A stretch of 64,000 bases of DNA from assembly GCF_964204645.1 (NCBI RefSeq), contig NC_134034.1, positions 7,127,414 through 7,191,413 on the forward strand, in the 5' to 3' direction. The first letter of the stretch is position 1. Each line of letters opens with the position of its first letter. This document shows positions 11,060-23,017 of this stretch, one piece after another. Origin of the DNA: Tubulanus polymorphus (Eukaryota; Nemertea; Palaeonemertea; Tubulaniformes; Tubulanidae). The notes beneath the pieces are model-generated. The model had not been told where the DNA came from. It did not search any database and worked only from the letters and a program-made list of their open reading frames with translations. A program made the position numbers and the translations under genes.

Positions 11060-12290
11060 ACTTTTAAACAAGATTTCTTCAGAATAAAAACTACGTCCAA
11101 ATATCTGGCTAAAGTACTCCCCGGCTCTGGGTACTTTTTCTGATTCTCACATTCGGCACAATATGGATCTTTTAGACTAACTCAAAAATCTCAAACCTAA
11201 TGGCCAAAAATTTATATGTTTCGACGCTATATCCCTGTTCACAAATATACCATTGGAACCAACTCTCAATTTATTAAGAAGAAAACTCCCGGACTCCAAT
11301 CTTGATCTCCCGGTTCCTGTAGATTGCTTACTTGAACTTTTGGCTAATCTTTTCCTTGAACATTTTGAATGCGAAATTCTTCCGAAATTACGCTGGCTCT
11401 AAACCTAACTTTTGGATTGGATGTGTTGATGACATTCTGTGCTTAGTTTCTGATGATTTTGATCTTAACTCTTTTATTGACTTTATCAACTCTCAATATC
11501 CATCTTTGAAATTCACATTTGAATGTGAAAAAAATGACCAAATCCCGTTTTTAGATGTTCTAATTCACAATAAATACTCTCATTTGTTTTTTTTAAGGCC
11601 TCTTACTCCGTGCACTGCGAATTTCCGATGAAACCTCCCTTTCGGCTGAATTTGACCACATATCCAACTCTCTTAAAAAAATGGCTTATCCTGGTCACAT
11701 TTTGAAAATCGCTATTTCTAAGGCTAAACGTACTTTCTTTAATTCTAAACCTCCAGAAAATAAAAAACACATTTCAGAATTCATTGTAGTTCCGTATGTA
11801 CCTGTTTTGGAAAAGTTTCGTCACTCTCTCCCTTTATTGGATAGACAAATCATTTCACGTATGAAAACAAAATTAGCAAGACTTTGGTAAAAAAAAATCA
11901 ATCTAAACCTTTGGACTGCAGAGTTTACACAATTCCTCGTTTTGGCTGTGCTAAAATGTACTTTGGAGAAACTGGTCGTGATTTAAAAACTCGAATTTCG
12001 GAACACAAAAAGGATACGATAAATCAAAAACCGGCTAGTGGTGTAGCCAATCATGTTTGGAACACTGGTCATCGTTTTAATTTTGATAAAGCCGAAATCA
12101 TTTATACTTCCAGCAATTACACTAAACGCCACACAGTTGAGTCTGCCCTAATTACTCGTCACTCAGATATTAGTACCAATTTAAATAATGGCTTTTCTCC
12201 TCACAATTCCCTTCTTTCTAAGTATATTACTTCATGCCTTGCCAAACACTAATTATTTACTCACTCACCAATTTACTCAATTAACCTGTT
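11060..12290 (+). pseudogene. Penelope-like retroelement relic: RT palm and GIY-YIG endonuclease
   Basis: Conceptual reading gives the RT motif FDAISLFTNIPL near 11222-11257, an active-site relic CVDDILCL (a YVDD equivalent) near 11422, then FTFECEKNDQIPFLDVLI. After several frame changes a GIY-YIG nuclease follows (11884-12252): MYFGETGRDLKTRISEHK and NHVWNTGHRFNFDKAEII. RT followed by GIY-YIG is the hallmark of Penelope-like elements. It is 5'-truncated, internally deleted between CLLELLANL and FLEHFECE, and has several stops. P2 split its 3' end: the sequence resumes at 29331 after the CCTGTT duplication. Confidence 0.85.
12285..12290. repeat. P2 target-site duplication, left (CCTGTT)
   Basis: Repeated at 29331-29336 immediately outside the other P2 end. 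Confidence 0.9.
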
Positions 12291-12477
12291 AGTAATAGGG
12301 GTAATAGGCTTTCAGGCCAAAGGTCGAAGGGTCGAGCTCGTAAAAATGATAATAACAATAATTTCCAGCTGAATTAGTCGCGCACACTCCTAATTCAACT
12401 GGAAATTATTGTTATTTTCATTTTTTACTCACTCGCCCCTTCAACCTTTAACCTGAAAGCCTATTACCCCTATTACT
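12291..12477. repeat. Terminal palindrome of P2, left
   Basis: A 187-bp imperfect inverted repeat. The arms read AGTAATAGGGGTAATAGGC and back, around the centre AATTAGTCGCGCACACTCCTAATT-like. It has the same outer and central sequence as P1 but about ten differences in the arms, several of them compensated on both sides. Confidence 0.88.
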
Positions 12478-12488
12478 CTTAAAATATT

Positions 12489-12611
<123 letters not shown>

Positions 12612-12834
12612 ATAATTTACATGAATAACGTTCAAATTGACAGATTATTCAATATAAAAGTGTAAGCTCTTATAGAATAGATATATAGATATACAAATAG
12701 TTATTTTATAAACTTATATTTGTATGAATTAGATTTTTAAACATTAAAAGTGTTAGTAAAGTGTGATTGAAATAGTACATGATATAAATCATTGAACTTC
12801 TAAAATCAATTTTAATAAAAAATTTAGTATTAAA

Positions 12835-15800
12835 ATGGAAGCAAATAAGTACTACTGTCCAACATGTAATATCAATATAGATAAATCCCAAAAAGCAAGA
12901 CACAATAAAACTAAAACACATTTAGAGAATAAATTGAAATTAGAATATGAAGATGATATATTAGAAACTAAATTAGATGAATTAAAGAATGAAAAAGAAA
13001 TATATAAATGTGATACATGTAATCAATCATTCAGTGATAAAAGATATTATAAAGGACATTTAAAATCTAAAAGTCATATTAGAAATAAGAATAATGATAT
13101 TTTAGGTGAAGATTATTTTGATAAAGATAATGATAAGAAACAGAAGACAATTAAAAGCATAAAAAATAAATTAAACAATAAAAGACCATACATGGAAGAT
13201 GTAAGAAAATATATTAATTTATTGGATAATAAAAAAGATATAGAGATAACCGAAGCATTGATATTGGAGTGATATTGGTCCAGCAGCTATCGAGTTTAAA
13301 TTTCATAAAGGAAAAACATTAGAAGAAAATAAAAAACATTTAGAAAATATGAAAGAAATAATAAAAATAATAACTGATGTTGAATATCCTAAAATAAGTT
13401 TATCTTCTAAAGTTAAATTCATAAAATCTGAAGATAAACCAATATATAATATAAATTCTCATTCACAACACATCATATATAAACAACATATAGATGATAA
13501 ATTAGATAAATGTTATAATGAAGTAAAAACTAAAATAGAAGAGAAATATTTTGAAGGATCTGGTTTAATATTTGATGAAATAATATTTATGACTTTACAT
13601 GTTTATAACACAAAATATAATAAGTTAACTAAATCAAAACCAATTGATGAAAATAATGTATCATATTATAAAGAACCAGATATTGAAGCATCAAGTTATA
13701 TTAAACTACCATTTAAAACTAATGCTGTTATAAATGTACAAAATGAAGATGATGTTTTCTATGGGCTATAATAAGTTGCTTACACCCAGTTGAAGATTAT
13801 AATAAACATACTTATAGATTAACAAATAAAAAACAATTTGAAAATAATTATAAGATAGATAAGTATCCTGTTATAATTAAAAACATCCCAAAAATAGAAA
13901 GAGATAATAATATAAAGATAAATGTATTTGATTTAATCAAATGACCAAATACAAAAGGTAACAATATAAAAAAGTATACATTAGAACCTTTATATCTATC
14001 AAAAGATTATGATTCAAACGATGTTATAGATATACTATATTATGAGAATCATTATATGTGGATTAAACAAATAGATTTATTTTTTAAATCAGAAAATGAT
14101 CACCATAATAAAATATATCTATGTAGAAAATGTTTACATAAATTCAGTAATGAAAGTACATTATTAAATCATAAACAATTATGTGAAAATCATGATTATT
14201 GTAAATTAGTTTTACCAAATGAAATGGATAAAATATTAGAATTCAAAAAATATGATTACAAAAGTAAAGTACCATTTGTAATATATGGAGATTTTGAATC
14301 ATTAAATAAAGAACTAACTGATCAAGATAGAAAAGAAATATATTATAAGAGAAAGAAATTAAATTCTAATGAAAATGATTATTCTGAAGAACCACCAAAA
14401 ACAAATACTATTAAAAAGATTCATCAATCAGCTGCTGCTTTCGGGTTATATATAAAATCTGATTATCCAGAACTAATTGAAAGTGAATATTATGATTATA
14501 GAAATGAAAATGTTATCAATCATTTTTGTGACTTATTAAATGAATATGAAATAAGATTTAGTAAATTATTGAATACAAATATAGAAATTATAATGACAGA
14601 AGAAGATAAAGAAGAATTTGCGTTTGCAGATAAATGTTATTATGGTGAAAAGATATTTAATTTTAGAGATAAAAAAGTAAGAGACCATGATCATTTGAAT
14701 GGAAAGTTTAGAGGCGCTGCACATGAGAATTGTAACTTACAAGCTAAGAAAATTAATTTTGTACCAGTTATATTTCATAATCTATCAGGATATGATGCAC
14801 ATTTATTCATCAAACAGTTATGCCATAAAATAGAAGAAATTAATAACGAAATAGAAAGATTAAATTCAAATAGATCAAAAGATAAAGTACAAACTTATAA
14901 ATTGAGAATGTTAGCTAAAACATCTGAGAATTATATATCATTCCAATCTGGTTGCCTAAGATTTATAGATACATATAGATTTTTAAATAGTTCATTAGAT
15001 AACTTATCAAAATCATTAGTTGATGATGAATTAAAGATATTAAAAGAATATTACCCAAATAATGATGATTTTCAATTAATGAGATACAAAGGAGCAATTC
15101 CATATTCATTTTATAAATCACATAATGATTTCAATATAACTTGGAATATATATATACTTGGAATTTTCTGAACATATTAAATTTAAATCTAGAAATCTAG
15201 CTTACTGTCCCGAACATAAAACTGTAACTCATGAAGAATTATCAAATTATCAAAAAAGAATTAAACCCGAAAATCTTATTCATACAGAAAAGTTAATGGT
15301 AACTCAAGAAGATAAATATAATTATGTAGTACATTATAGAATGTTAAAGTTTTATCTAAAACAAGGAATGGTTCTAAAAAGAGTACATAGATATATTTCA
15401 TTTAGTCAATCTAAGTGGTTAGAAAAATATATAGATTTTAACACCAAACAGAGAACAGAAGCTAAAACTGATTTTGAGAAAGATTTCTTCAAGTTAATGA
15501 ATAATGCATTCTATGGAAAAACTTGTGAAAATATTAGAAATAGAAATGATATTGAGTTAGTCAGTAATGGTAAAAGGATAAGACATTTACAAACATATCC
15601 TAAGTTCATTGGAAAATGAATATTTGATGAAAATTTAGCTGCAGTTAAAATGAGAAGAACATCAATGAAATTTAATAAACCAATCTATGTTGGCGCTTCA
15701 GTTTTAGAATTATCAAAATTACCAATGTATGAATTCTATTATAATGTATTACAACCACTTTTTGGAGAAAAACATATAGAAATATTATATTTTGATACTG

Positions 15801-16328
15801 ACAGTTACATATTAAAGATAAAAACTGATAACATAACTGATGATTTAAAAACATTAAAACATCATTTTGATTTCAGTAATTATCCTAAACATCATGAATT
15901 GTTTAGCAATGATAATAAGAAAGTTCCCGGTAAATTCAAAGAATGAATTAGGTGGTGATGAAATGATTGAATTCATCGGTATTAGATCTAAAATGTATTC
16001 ATATAAAACTAAAGAACATGAAGCTAAAAAGTTAAAAGGAATAACCAAAAGTGTAGTAGAAAAGAATATTCATTTCAAAGATTACATCAATTGTATATTC
16101 AATGAAGAAGTTAGAAAACATAAGATGAAATGTTTAAGATCTGAAGATCATGAAATGTTTATTGAAGAAATTGAAAAGATAAGTCTAAACCCATTTGATG
16201 ATAAAAGATATATTTTAGATGATGGAATTCATACAGTTGCTTATTGTTGTAATTTAGATGAATACTTAAAATTTAAAAGAGAAGAAACAAAAGAGAACGA
16301 GATAATGAAAAGAATTCTAACGTGTTAA
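12835..16328 (+). pseudogene. POLB: P2 protein-primed DNA polymerase B, broken and missing motif A
   Basis: This replicative polymerase (DNA_pol_B_2 family) begins with two C2H2 fingers (CPTCNINIDKSQKARHNKTKTH-type, residues about 8-30, and CDTCNQSFS...H...H, about 60-82). Exonuclease motifs are YGDFES (near 14285) and FHNLSGYDAH (near 14773), with the viral RDHDHLNGKFRGAAH signature between them. Motif B is NNAFYGKTCEN (near 15500) and motif C is FDTDSY (near 15792). A deletion at about 15142 removes the segment carrying motif A, kept in P1. Frameshifts lie near 13265, 13755 and 15944, with stops near 13942 and at 15617. The gene starts directly after the terminal repeat. Confidence 0.93.
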
Positions 16329-16357
16329 TCAAATTTTAATAAAAATATGTATTATAA

Positions 16358-16711
16358 ATGGAGAGTAAACATGCGCACAGTGAGAACAACAAATCATTTC
16401 TTGATAGAATAAAAGATACTTCAAATGTCAAATCTGTAGATTATAAATTTAAGAAGTTAAAGGAATTAATAATCCATAAGAAATATCTAATTACAGATAT
16501 TGTTACAGTTACTAACAAATATGGAGATAAATTAGTTATACACTTAGAATATGAAGGATTAAAAGGAAATACATATGAATTCAGAACATATTTACCGGAT
16601 AGATTTCATAGATTATCAAGTGAAGATTTAGAAGAATTATGTTCTGGTGATTTCTATTTCGTATACAAAGGTAAGAATGAAAAGGGGCACCATGAAATAG
16701 ATTTCGAATAA
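16358..16711 (+). CDS. P2 117-aa conserved unknown protein
   Basis: Function unknown. A polar N-terminus is followed by a compact beta-rich region (YLITDIVTVTNKYGDKLVIHL, split here only by description) and a signature PDRFHRLSSEDLEELCSGD then FYFVYKG. The alternating strand pattern would fit a small OB-like or nucleic-acid-binding fold, which is inference. The P1 copy (43048-43399, minus) is nearly identical but frameshifted. It lies between the polymerase and penton genes in both elements; an adjacent single-strand-binding role is plausible but unproven. The ATG follows TATGTATTATAAATG. Confidence 0.75.
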   Translation: MESKHAHSENNKSFLDRIKDTSNVKSVDYKFKKLKELIIHKKYLITDIVTVTNKYGDKLVIHLEYEGLKGNTYEFRTYLPDRFHRLSSEDLEELCSGDFYFVYKGKNEKGHHEIDFE

Positions 16712-16728
16712 GAAAATATGTAAAATAA

Positions 16729-17468
16729 ATGGCGGAATTAAAAGAATACAGAATATTTGTTGATTCTAGAAAACTTACAAATTATAAATCTCATAATTTA
16801 CTAGTACAATTAGATAGAGAATTCAAGAATTGTGTAGATTTAAAATTAGTAAATATAAGTTTATGTAATTCTTTTTATAATATAACGGATAAAAATTGTT
16901 TATAGTTCAGGAAAAAAATAAAAGGTATCATTTATATCTAAAACCAGGGTTATATAATTTAGATACATTGTCACAAGAAATTAATAGAAAAGCCTGGCAC
17001 AAATTAGGTAGTAATTCCGGGTTTAGTATAAGATTTTTAAAAAGTGATAGTTCTGATAAAATAAGGATTAGGTTAACTCGTAGGGAAAAATATCAATTTT
17101 TAGTTAAAAAACCTATAGCTAAACTGTTAGGAATTACACCAGATAAACTTTATTCAAATGTTGATGCTACACCAAACTTAATACCTTACACACATTTTTA
17201 TATTTATTGCAATTTAATCGATCCTACAAAAACATTCGAAGCAACTAAAGATATAACTGGTAATTCTGGTTTATTAAACATTTTACCATTGAAGAATGTT
17301 GAAGAATTTGGAACGCAAATAAATTATAATTTAACAGAATGTGATTTTAAACCATGCATTCCTCGTTTTAATAATTTTAGATTAGAAATTAGAAATCACA
17401 ATAGATATTTAATTGATTTGAATAACTTTCCTGTAATTTATGAATTAGTTATAAGATGTAAAGAGTAA
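16729..17468 (+). pseudogene. P2 penton-like minor capsid protein, frameshifted
   Basis: This copy matches the intact 252-aa P1 protein (42272-43030). It starts MAELKEYRIFVDSR after AAATAAATG, loses frame near 16890-16896 after ISLCNSFYNI, and then reads on to VIYELVIRCKE. The segments LKPGLYNLDTL, NLIDPTKTFEA, SGLLNILPL and RLEIRNHN..LIDLNN match the style of Polinton single-jelly-roll penton proteins, which sit at capsid vertices. The frame change is a small indel, so the lesion is recent. Confidence 0.82.
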
Positions 17469-17485
17469 TTTTTTTCACTATATAA

Positions 17486-17828
17486 ATGAATATAACTGTT
17501 GGGCCGGGTATATGTTTTGGGTTTTGATTTTAAACATGGTAAAGAAATGAGAATTAAACTAAATGATGTAATTACTGATATAAAAAGTAAATCATTTAAC
17601 AATGCATCAATGATTAATAAAGAAAATTATAATATAGAAAAAGTAATTGATTTAATTAAAACACCTTTAGAATATTATGAATTAAATGAAGATGGAATTA
17701 TTGATGATATTAAAAACATATTAACCAAAATATATGATAATCTTAAAAGTAGTAATGAAATAAATGTTGAATTAATCATAAATAAGTTAACTAAATATTT
17801 TGATGATAGTAATTTTTTTGATAAATAA
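17486..17828 (+). pseudogene. P2 small unknown capsid-block protein A, frameshifted
   Basis: Starts MNITVGPG after a T-run and TATATAAATG, 17 bases behind the penton stop. An extra T near 17523 shifts the frame; the P1 copy reads FGFDVKHGKEMRIKL without the break. The rest (KSKSFNNASMINKENYN; YELNEDGIIDDIKNIL) is a mostly helical, acidic protein of about 114 aa. No family recognised. Confidence 0.7.
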
Positions 17829-18083
17829 ATGAGTGATAATAAGTGGATAATAACTGGATTATATAATGGAGCATTACTATCAGTTGGAACTGTTGGTTAT
17901 TCAATGGTATTAAAAAAAGTATTTAAAATGGGAAGTGTTAATGTTGATAGATTTGATATAAATGCTATTTTAAAATTAACATTAGCAGTTACTTTATCTA
18001 ATTTAACTATTGAAAACAAAAATATATTCCTCCCATATAAATGCATAATTATTTTACTAAATAAATGGCTTCTGCAGTTATAA
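17829..18083 (+). pseudogene. P2 small hydrophobic protein B
   Basis: Starts MSDNKWIITGLYNGALLS directly after the previous stop (TAAATAAATG). The protein has two weakly hydrophobic helices. In P1 (41658-41880) the reading ends LEKQKYIPPI. Here an eight-base loss near 18005-18010 shifts the frame and prolongs the ORF into the next gene's start, so the annotated overlap is an artefact of decay; the ancestral stop is near 18041. Probably a small virion or membrane protein; unproven. Confidence 0.65.
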
Positions 18084-18487
18084 CTGTTATAGGATCGGCA
18101 ATTGTTAACGCTTTAGCATTTACTGGCTGCGGTTATTTATTTAAGCATATTGATAAAAATGGATCATTAACAGAACAAAAAAGATATAACTTAGCATTAG
18201 AGAAATACAATAAAGCAGCGGAAGAATACGGAGAAAAACGACAAAACTATATGCATTATATTAACAAGGAATTATATGATCAGAAGATTTCACATAGAGA
18301 TTTTCAATCAGTTGATGATGCAATGAGTTTATATAACACAGTAACAAATAAAGAAAAATTACATCTACATAAACGTAAATTATCAGATTATTATACCCCA
18401 AGTAATGAACAGAAGAAATATGAAATAATATGGATTTTAGGTGGAACTGTTATTGTTATATTTGTTGCTTATAAGTTTACTAATTAG
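18065..18487 (+). CDS. P2 two-span membrane protein with central coiled coil (C)
   Basis: A 140-aa protein. It has an N-terminal hydrophobic segment (ASAVITVIGSAIVNALAF), a charged helical centre rich in Lys, Glu and Tyr (LALEKYNKAAEEYGEKRQNY), the motif DFQSVDDAM, a PSNEQKKYE linker and a C-terminal transmembrane span IIWILGGTVIVIFVAY. The topology suggests a hairpin-like membrane protein. I recognise the pattern as recurring in invertebrate Polinton-like elements, without known function. The P1 homologue (41208-41633) has one nonsense codon. The start follows ACTAAATAAATG. Confidence 0.75.
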   Translation: MASAVITVIGSAIVNALAFTGCGYLFKHIDKNGSLTEQKRYNLALEKYNKAAEEYGEKRQNYMHYINKELYDQKISHRDFQSVDDAMSLYNTVTNKEKLHLHKRKLSDYYTPSNEQKKYEIIWILGGTVIVIFVAYKFTN

Positions 18488-18506
18488 TAATTTTTTTGCT
18501 AAATAA

Positions 18507-18924
18507 ATGGATGATAAAGTTGATAATATTGATATTATTCCTCATGATATAAATAAAACTAAATTAAAAATATATTTAGAAAAACAAATATTAGAATTTG
18601 AAAGTGAAAAAATATTTAAAAAGTAAAATTATATATTATTTGATTATAAGTGGTTCGGTTACAATTAGTTCTGTAATAACATTTCTAGCAATATTCAGTC
18701 CATTAACACCTTTAGCTATATCAATTGGTGTGTTAGGATTAAGTTCAAGTGTTTTAACTGGTATAAGTTCAAAATTAAATATAAAAAGTAATAAAGAAAA
18801 AATTAAAACTAATATAAAAGAAATTAATAAATTGAAGAATACACTAGATTATATAATAAGTTTAAATGGCCATATAACAGTTGAAGAACAAGATAAATTA
18901 TTAAAAGAATTAATAAATTATTAA
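18507..18924 (+). pseudogene. P2 hydrophobic protein D, frameshifted
   Basis: Starts MDDKVDNIDIIPHD after a T-run and GCTAAATAAATG. The frame breaks near 18605-18625. The remainder has a long hydrophobic region of two spans (SGSVTISSVITFLAIFS and LAISIGVLGLSSSVL) and a C-terminal helix ending EEQDKLLKELINY. P1 has the homologue at 40765-41191, broken at a different site. Likely a membrane-active capsid-block protein; function unknown. Confidence 0.7.
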
Positions 18925-18940
18925 TTTTTTAGTTATATAA

Positions 18941-20273
18941 ATGGCAGATAGTTTTCCAAAAGCTTTCCAATATAATAAATCAATTAAATATAATATTCCA
19001 GCAATAGATTTTAATGAAGATATTACATATAGAAATGAAGTTTTAAATTCATTAATTGATTTATATATTTATGTTACTGAAAGTAATAATTTTCATGTAA
19101 AGATGGAAAATATATTTCATGTGTATACAATTAATTTCAAAAATTTAAATGAGGCAAAACAATGGTTATTAAAATCTAATATGAAGTATTGGCAGAACCA
19201 ATTAAATTTTGCTGTTTATTGCGCAACAACAGGATGTGGAATTAGTTGGAATGATCATTTAAACAAACCAAGTTTACCATTGATGTTATCACTTTTTAGA
19301 TTTTATACTTATTTTCAAATAAAATTAATATTAGATGAATTAGAATGTCCTTTACTCCTTTACCAGGTTCAAAATATTTTAAAGAATTGAATAATAATAT
19401 TAATTTTTCTAAGTTTTATAGAATATGTAATGAATTTAATATTAATTCAAATAAAGATTTTAGAGCAAAAATTGGAACAATGGGTGGATTAGGAATATTA
19501 TATACTAAAGAATTTGGAAAAATAATGACAAATTCAGATATAAGAACACTAAATTGGAATGAATTACCAAAATATTATAATAATATACAACAACAAAACA
19601 ATAATGGTTGGGTTTATTTTATTTTAGAAAATAGTGAAGGTTTTACTAAAGATGGAATACAAAGAATAAATCAATCTTTTGGAACTTATTTGATATGTAT
19701 TTTAGGTGCGCAAGTTGAAACAAGATCCCCAATAATTGGAAATGATAACACTTCATTCGATGCGCAGAAACAATTTAAAGTATTATTTGAAGATTCAATT
19801 CATAATGATAAAAATAGATCGATTCCGGAAAACATTGTAAGATATCAAAATTATTTAGATAAATCACATATTAGATTAAATTATTGTATAGGCCCTAATC
19901 TATTAATTATTTCTAATGATTTAGTATTAAAGATGGGAAACATAATTGGCTATAATAATCTAATTAAAACTGCAACAATAAATAATTCATTTGGATTAAA
20001 TGATATAAATAAAAAGATTATTACTGCTCCAAAATTAATGGAAGGTGAAAAAAATAAAAAACACATTCAATCAACAGAAACTAAAACTAATAATATTAAA
20101 TTAAATAATGATTCTAAAATAAAAGATTACAATACATCATAAAATATAAAAACTGATATTATTCAACATGATATAATTAAACTAAATGATGATAATAAAT
20201 CCCATGAAAATGCTAAATTAGCTTTAACTTGTATAGGAATTGTTTTAGGAGGAATATTATCTTTTAAATTTTA
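18941..20273 (+). pseudogene. P2 conserved 440-aa capsid-block protein E, two lesions
   Basis: One of the largest structural-block genes. It starts MADSFPKAFQYNKSIKYN after a T-run and TTATATAAATG. Conserved stretches are LNFAVYCATTGCGISWNDH, SLFRFYTYFQIKLILDELECP, GTMGGLGILYTKEFG and LICILGAQVETRSP. A frameshift lies near 19345-19355 and a TAA at 20140-20142 precedes the tail, which ends in one membrane span (LALTCIGIVLGGIL). P1 has the same gene at 39423-40748 with other lesions. Its constant position before the coiled-coil and capsid genes suggests a virion component; no known fold is claimed. Confidence 0.75.
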
Positions 20274-20290
20274 ATTTTTTTATTATATAA

Positions 20291-21716
20291 ATGGATGTAG
20301 AAGGTGTAGAAGATTTTCCAGGTCCATTAGATGAACCTGGTATAAGTGATGAACAACCACCTGATTTTAATGAAACAAGTCTTAATGACGGTAATGAGCC
20401 AGGACGTAATTCTAATTTAACTACACCTGAATTTATTGATAAAACACGTTCTGAGATAAGTATTGAAAATGAAGTACCAGAATTAACAGAAAAAAAATTT
20501 AAATATAATAAAATTGCTAGTGATTTTAAACCAATGTTAAAAAGATCTGGTTTCAATATAACAAATAAAGGTATGGATTATTTAGTAGAAGATTTGAAAT
20601 ATTTAAATGGCGATTATTATTGGAAATTGAAAGGCGACTATTATTTTAAGATTTCAAATCTTAAAAGTAACGATAAAATAATAACACTATCAACTTTTAA
20701 TTTATTAAAACCAGATAGAATTAAGAAAATCATTAATGATGTTATAACTGATGTTACAGAAAAAGAGATAATTGATAATAGAAGAGAATTTAAACAAAGA
20801 AATGCTAAATTTTTTAAGATAATTAATGAAAATTTAATACAAAAAAAATTCCTAAAGAAGCTGATAATTCCAAAACTAGTAAAATTAAATCAACAAGAGT
20901 TCAAAATGAAAAACTTTTACCAAATGGATTACTTGATGCAACAGATCAAGAATTAGAAGATTTAAATATATTTTCTGATGAAGCAATTAGAGAAATTATT
21001 AGTATAAGAAATGAAGCTGATAAAATTGCACATAATAAAAGTATAAGAGATATTAAAATTAGTACTTTAGAAAAAGAATTAACTGATAAAAATAAAGAGA
21101 TAGAACAACTAAAGTATGATTTAGACCATCAAGCAATTGATGAAATGGAATATAGGAAAAAAGAATTCCGTTTAGAAAAGAAATTGATAATTTAAAAGAT
21201 AATTTAGAAGTACTGAAAGGTGAAAGAGATATATTATTAAAAGAATTTGGTAATAATTTTAAAAGATTAAAAGATGTTTTTAAAGATTTGTTGATAAAAC
21301 CAGATTCTAAAATATCATTGAAAGATAGAATAAGATTATTATTTAAATTAGAAGGAATAACAATTCATTCAATTCTAACAGCTGTAACTATGTTATTTAC
21401 AACAATTGGTTTAGCAATATCAAATTCACTGAAATCTACTCCTACTCCCAATAAACCGGATAAAACCCCTGGTAATAATAATTGTATACAAGATAAATTT
21501 AAGAATGGTTTAAAGAAATTAGCAAAATATTTATGGGAACTATCTAAAAAATCTGCTGCAGCTTTACCTGGAGTTATTGCATCAATTGTTGGTTTTATAT
21601 TGAAATCTGCAGGAAACATTATTAACTTTGCTGCTGAACATATTATTTTATTTTTGATTACAGTTTTAAGTGCTATTATTTTTGGGTTAGTGAATATGAT
21701 ATCAAAAAATAAATAA
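20291..21716 (+). pseudogene. P2 coiled-coil protein with Ala-rich hydrophobic C-terminus (F)
   Basis: Comparable to the PC-type coiled-coil proteins of Polintons. An acidic Pro/Ser-rich N-terminus (LDEPGISDEQPPDF) is followed by a long charged coiled coil (around 21055-21250), then TPTPNKPDK, an amphipathic LWELSKKSAAALPGVIAS helix and a C-terminal hydrophobic run (FAAEHIILFLITVLSAII). Frameshifts near 20840 and 21190 break it. P1 (37790-39406) and P4 (62034-63711) carry homologues; the P4 copy has the longest open frame. The middle of this copy differs from P1 and P4 (region about 20500-20900), so the N-terminal half is variable. Confidence 0.75.
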
Positions 21717-21737
21717 TTAATTTTTTTTGTTAAATAA

Positions 21738-22985
21738 ATGAGTGGGAGTTATATCAATCCTTCTAAGAATCATAGAATATCAAATGCTATTAAAACAGAA
21801 AGATCACATCATATAATTACTCATAACCCTTCTAATATTAATCCCGATGAAACTTTATATGTTAGAATTCCTAGATTAACACAAAATACTTTTTATGTTC
21901 CAAATAGTATTTATTTATCAGCCGATATAGAAGTAACCGGTCATGATAATAATTATGTTGTCGATAATGTTGGGAGATATTTGATTAAAAAATTAACAAT
22001 AAAGATCGGTCCAGAAACAGTTTTCTCATTAGATGATAATAATTTATTTATGCATTATAAAGATTTATGGTTAACTAAAGAAAATAGAAATAATATGATA
22101 TTTCAAGGCATCCAATCAGAAAACCAAAATAAATTAAGATCAGGAGCTAATGACGCAATAGTAACTCGTACCGCAGATAATTTGATAAAAAAGATTTATG
22201 GAAGCAAGTATAAAATTCCATTAGACTTTGAATTGATAAATAATAATGCACCTTTATATTAAAACGCAATTCAAGAAGACGTTATATTCGAAATAACATT
22301 TGCTCCTGTTAATGAAATTGTAATATCTAGCGTTAATAAAGATATGAGTTATAAATTATCGAATATATGTTTAGAATATGATACAGTAACTGATGAAAAT
22401 ATTTCAAGTATAATTCAAACTAAATACAATCAAGGATTTTTATTATCATATGATTATATTGATAAATCTAAAACCGTAACTATTAATGCAAATGATGAAA
22501 TTATTAATGAGAATATTAACTTCCCAAAAAGATCAATTAAAGGTATATTAATATTTTTTACAATTGCAACATATACTAATGGCGCAATAAATGTTGATAA
22601 TTATTATAATCCTGAAATAACAAAAGTAGAAATAACTATCGAAGGAATAGCAAATAAAATACTTTGTCAGGGAATGAGAATGATAGATCAGTGGCCAGAA
22701 ATTAGAAAACATTTTATGAATGAAAAAGTAAAATCATCTGAAAATTGTAATACTAATCAAATTGATTATTATACCGGTAATAAATATGCATTATGGTTAG
22801 ATTTTAGAACAACAGAGGATAATTCATTACATGGTTCTGGAAAAAAACTACAGAACACTAAAGATGGAATACAATTATTCATGACAAAGAATAAAGGAAT
22901 CAAAAATTTCAAAATGCATATTTATATTATATCTGACGCGCAATTAAATATTGTAAATTCTCAATTGAATAGTGTTATGTATTAG
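21738..22985 (+). pseudogene. P2 major capsid protein candidate (double jelly-roll type), one nonsense codon
   Basis: A 415-codon gene, open except for TAA at 22260-22262 where P1 encodes Lys. The pattern LYVRIPRLTQNTFYVPNSIYL, NVGRYLIKKLTIKI, SLDDNNLFMHYKDLW, INENINFPKRSIKGI and TKVEITIEGI is that of the hexon-like capsid proteins of virus-like Polinton relatives: two beta-rich halves, many Asn, no membrane span. It is somewhat shorter than the roughly 600-aa capsid proteins of classical Polintons. It follows the coiled-coil gene after a T-run and GTTAAATAAATG. Assignment rests on motif style and gene position, not on a search. Confidence 0.72.
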
Positions 22986-23017
22986 AATTTTAACTTTAAT
23001 AAAAATTTATATAATAA

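Noticed and set aside
12291-12477. Terminal palindromes being independent MITEs next to the Polintons
   Set aside because: The outer arm abuts the 6-bp duplications of P1 and P2, and the inner side continues into terminal-repeat sequence shared by both ends; no duplication flanks the palindrome alone.
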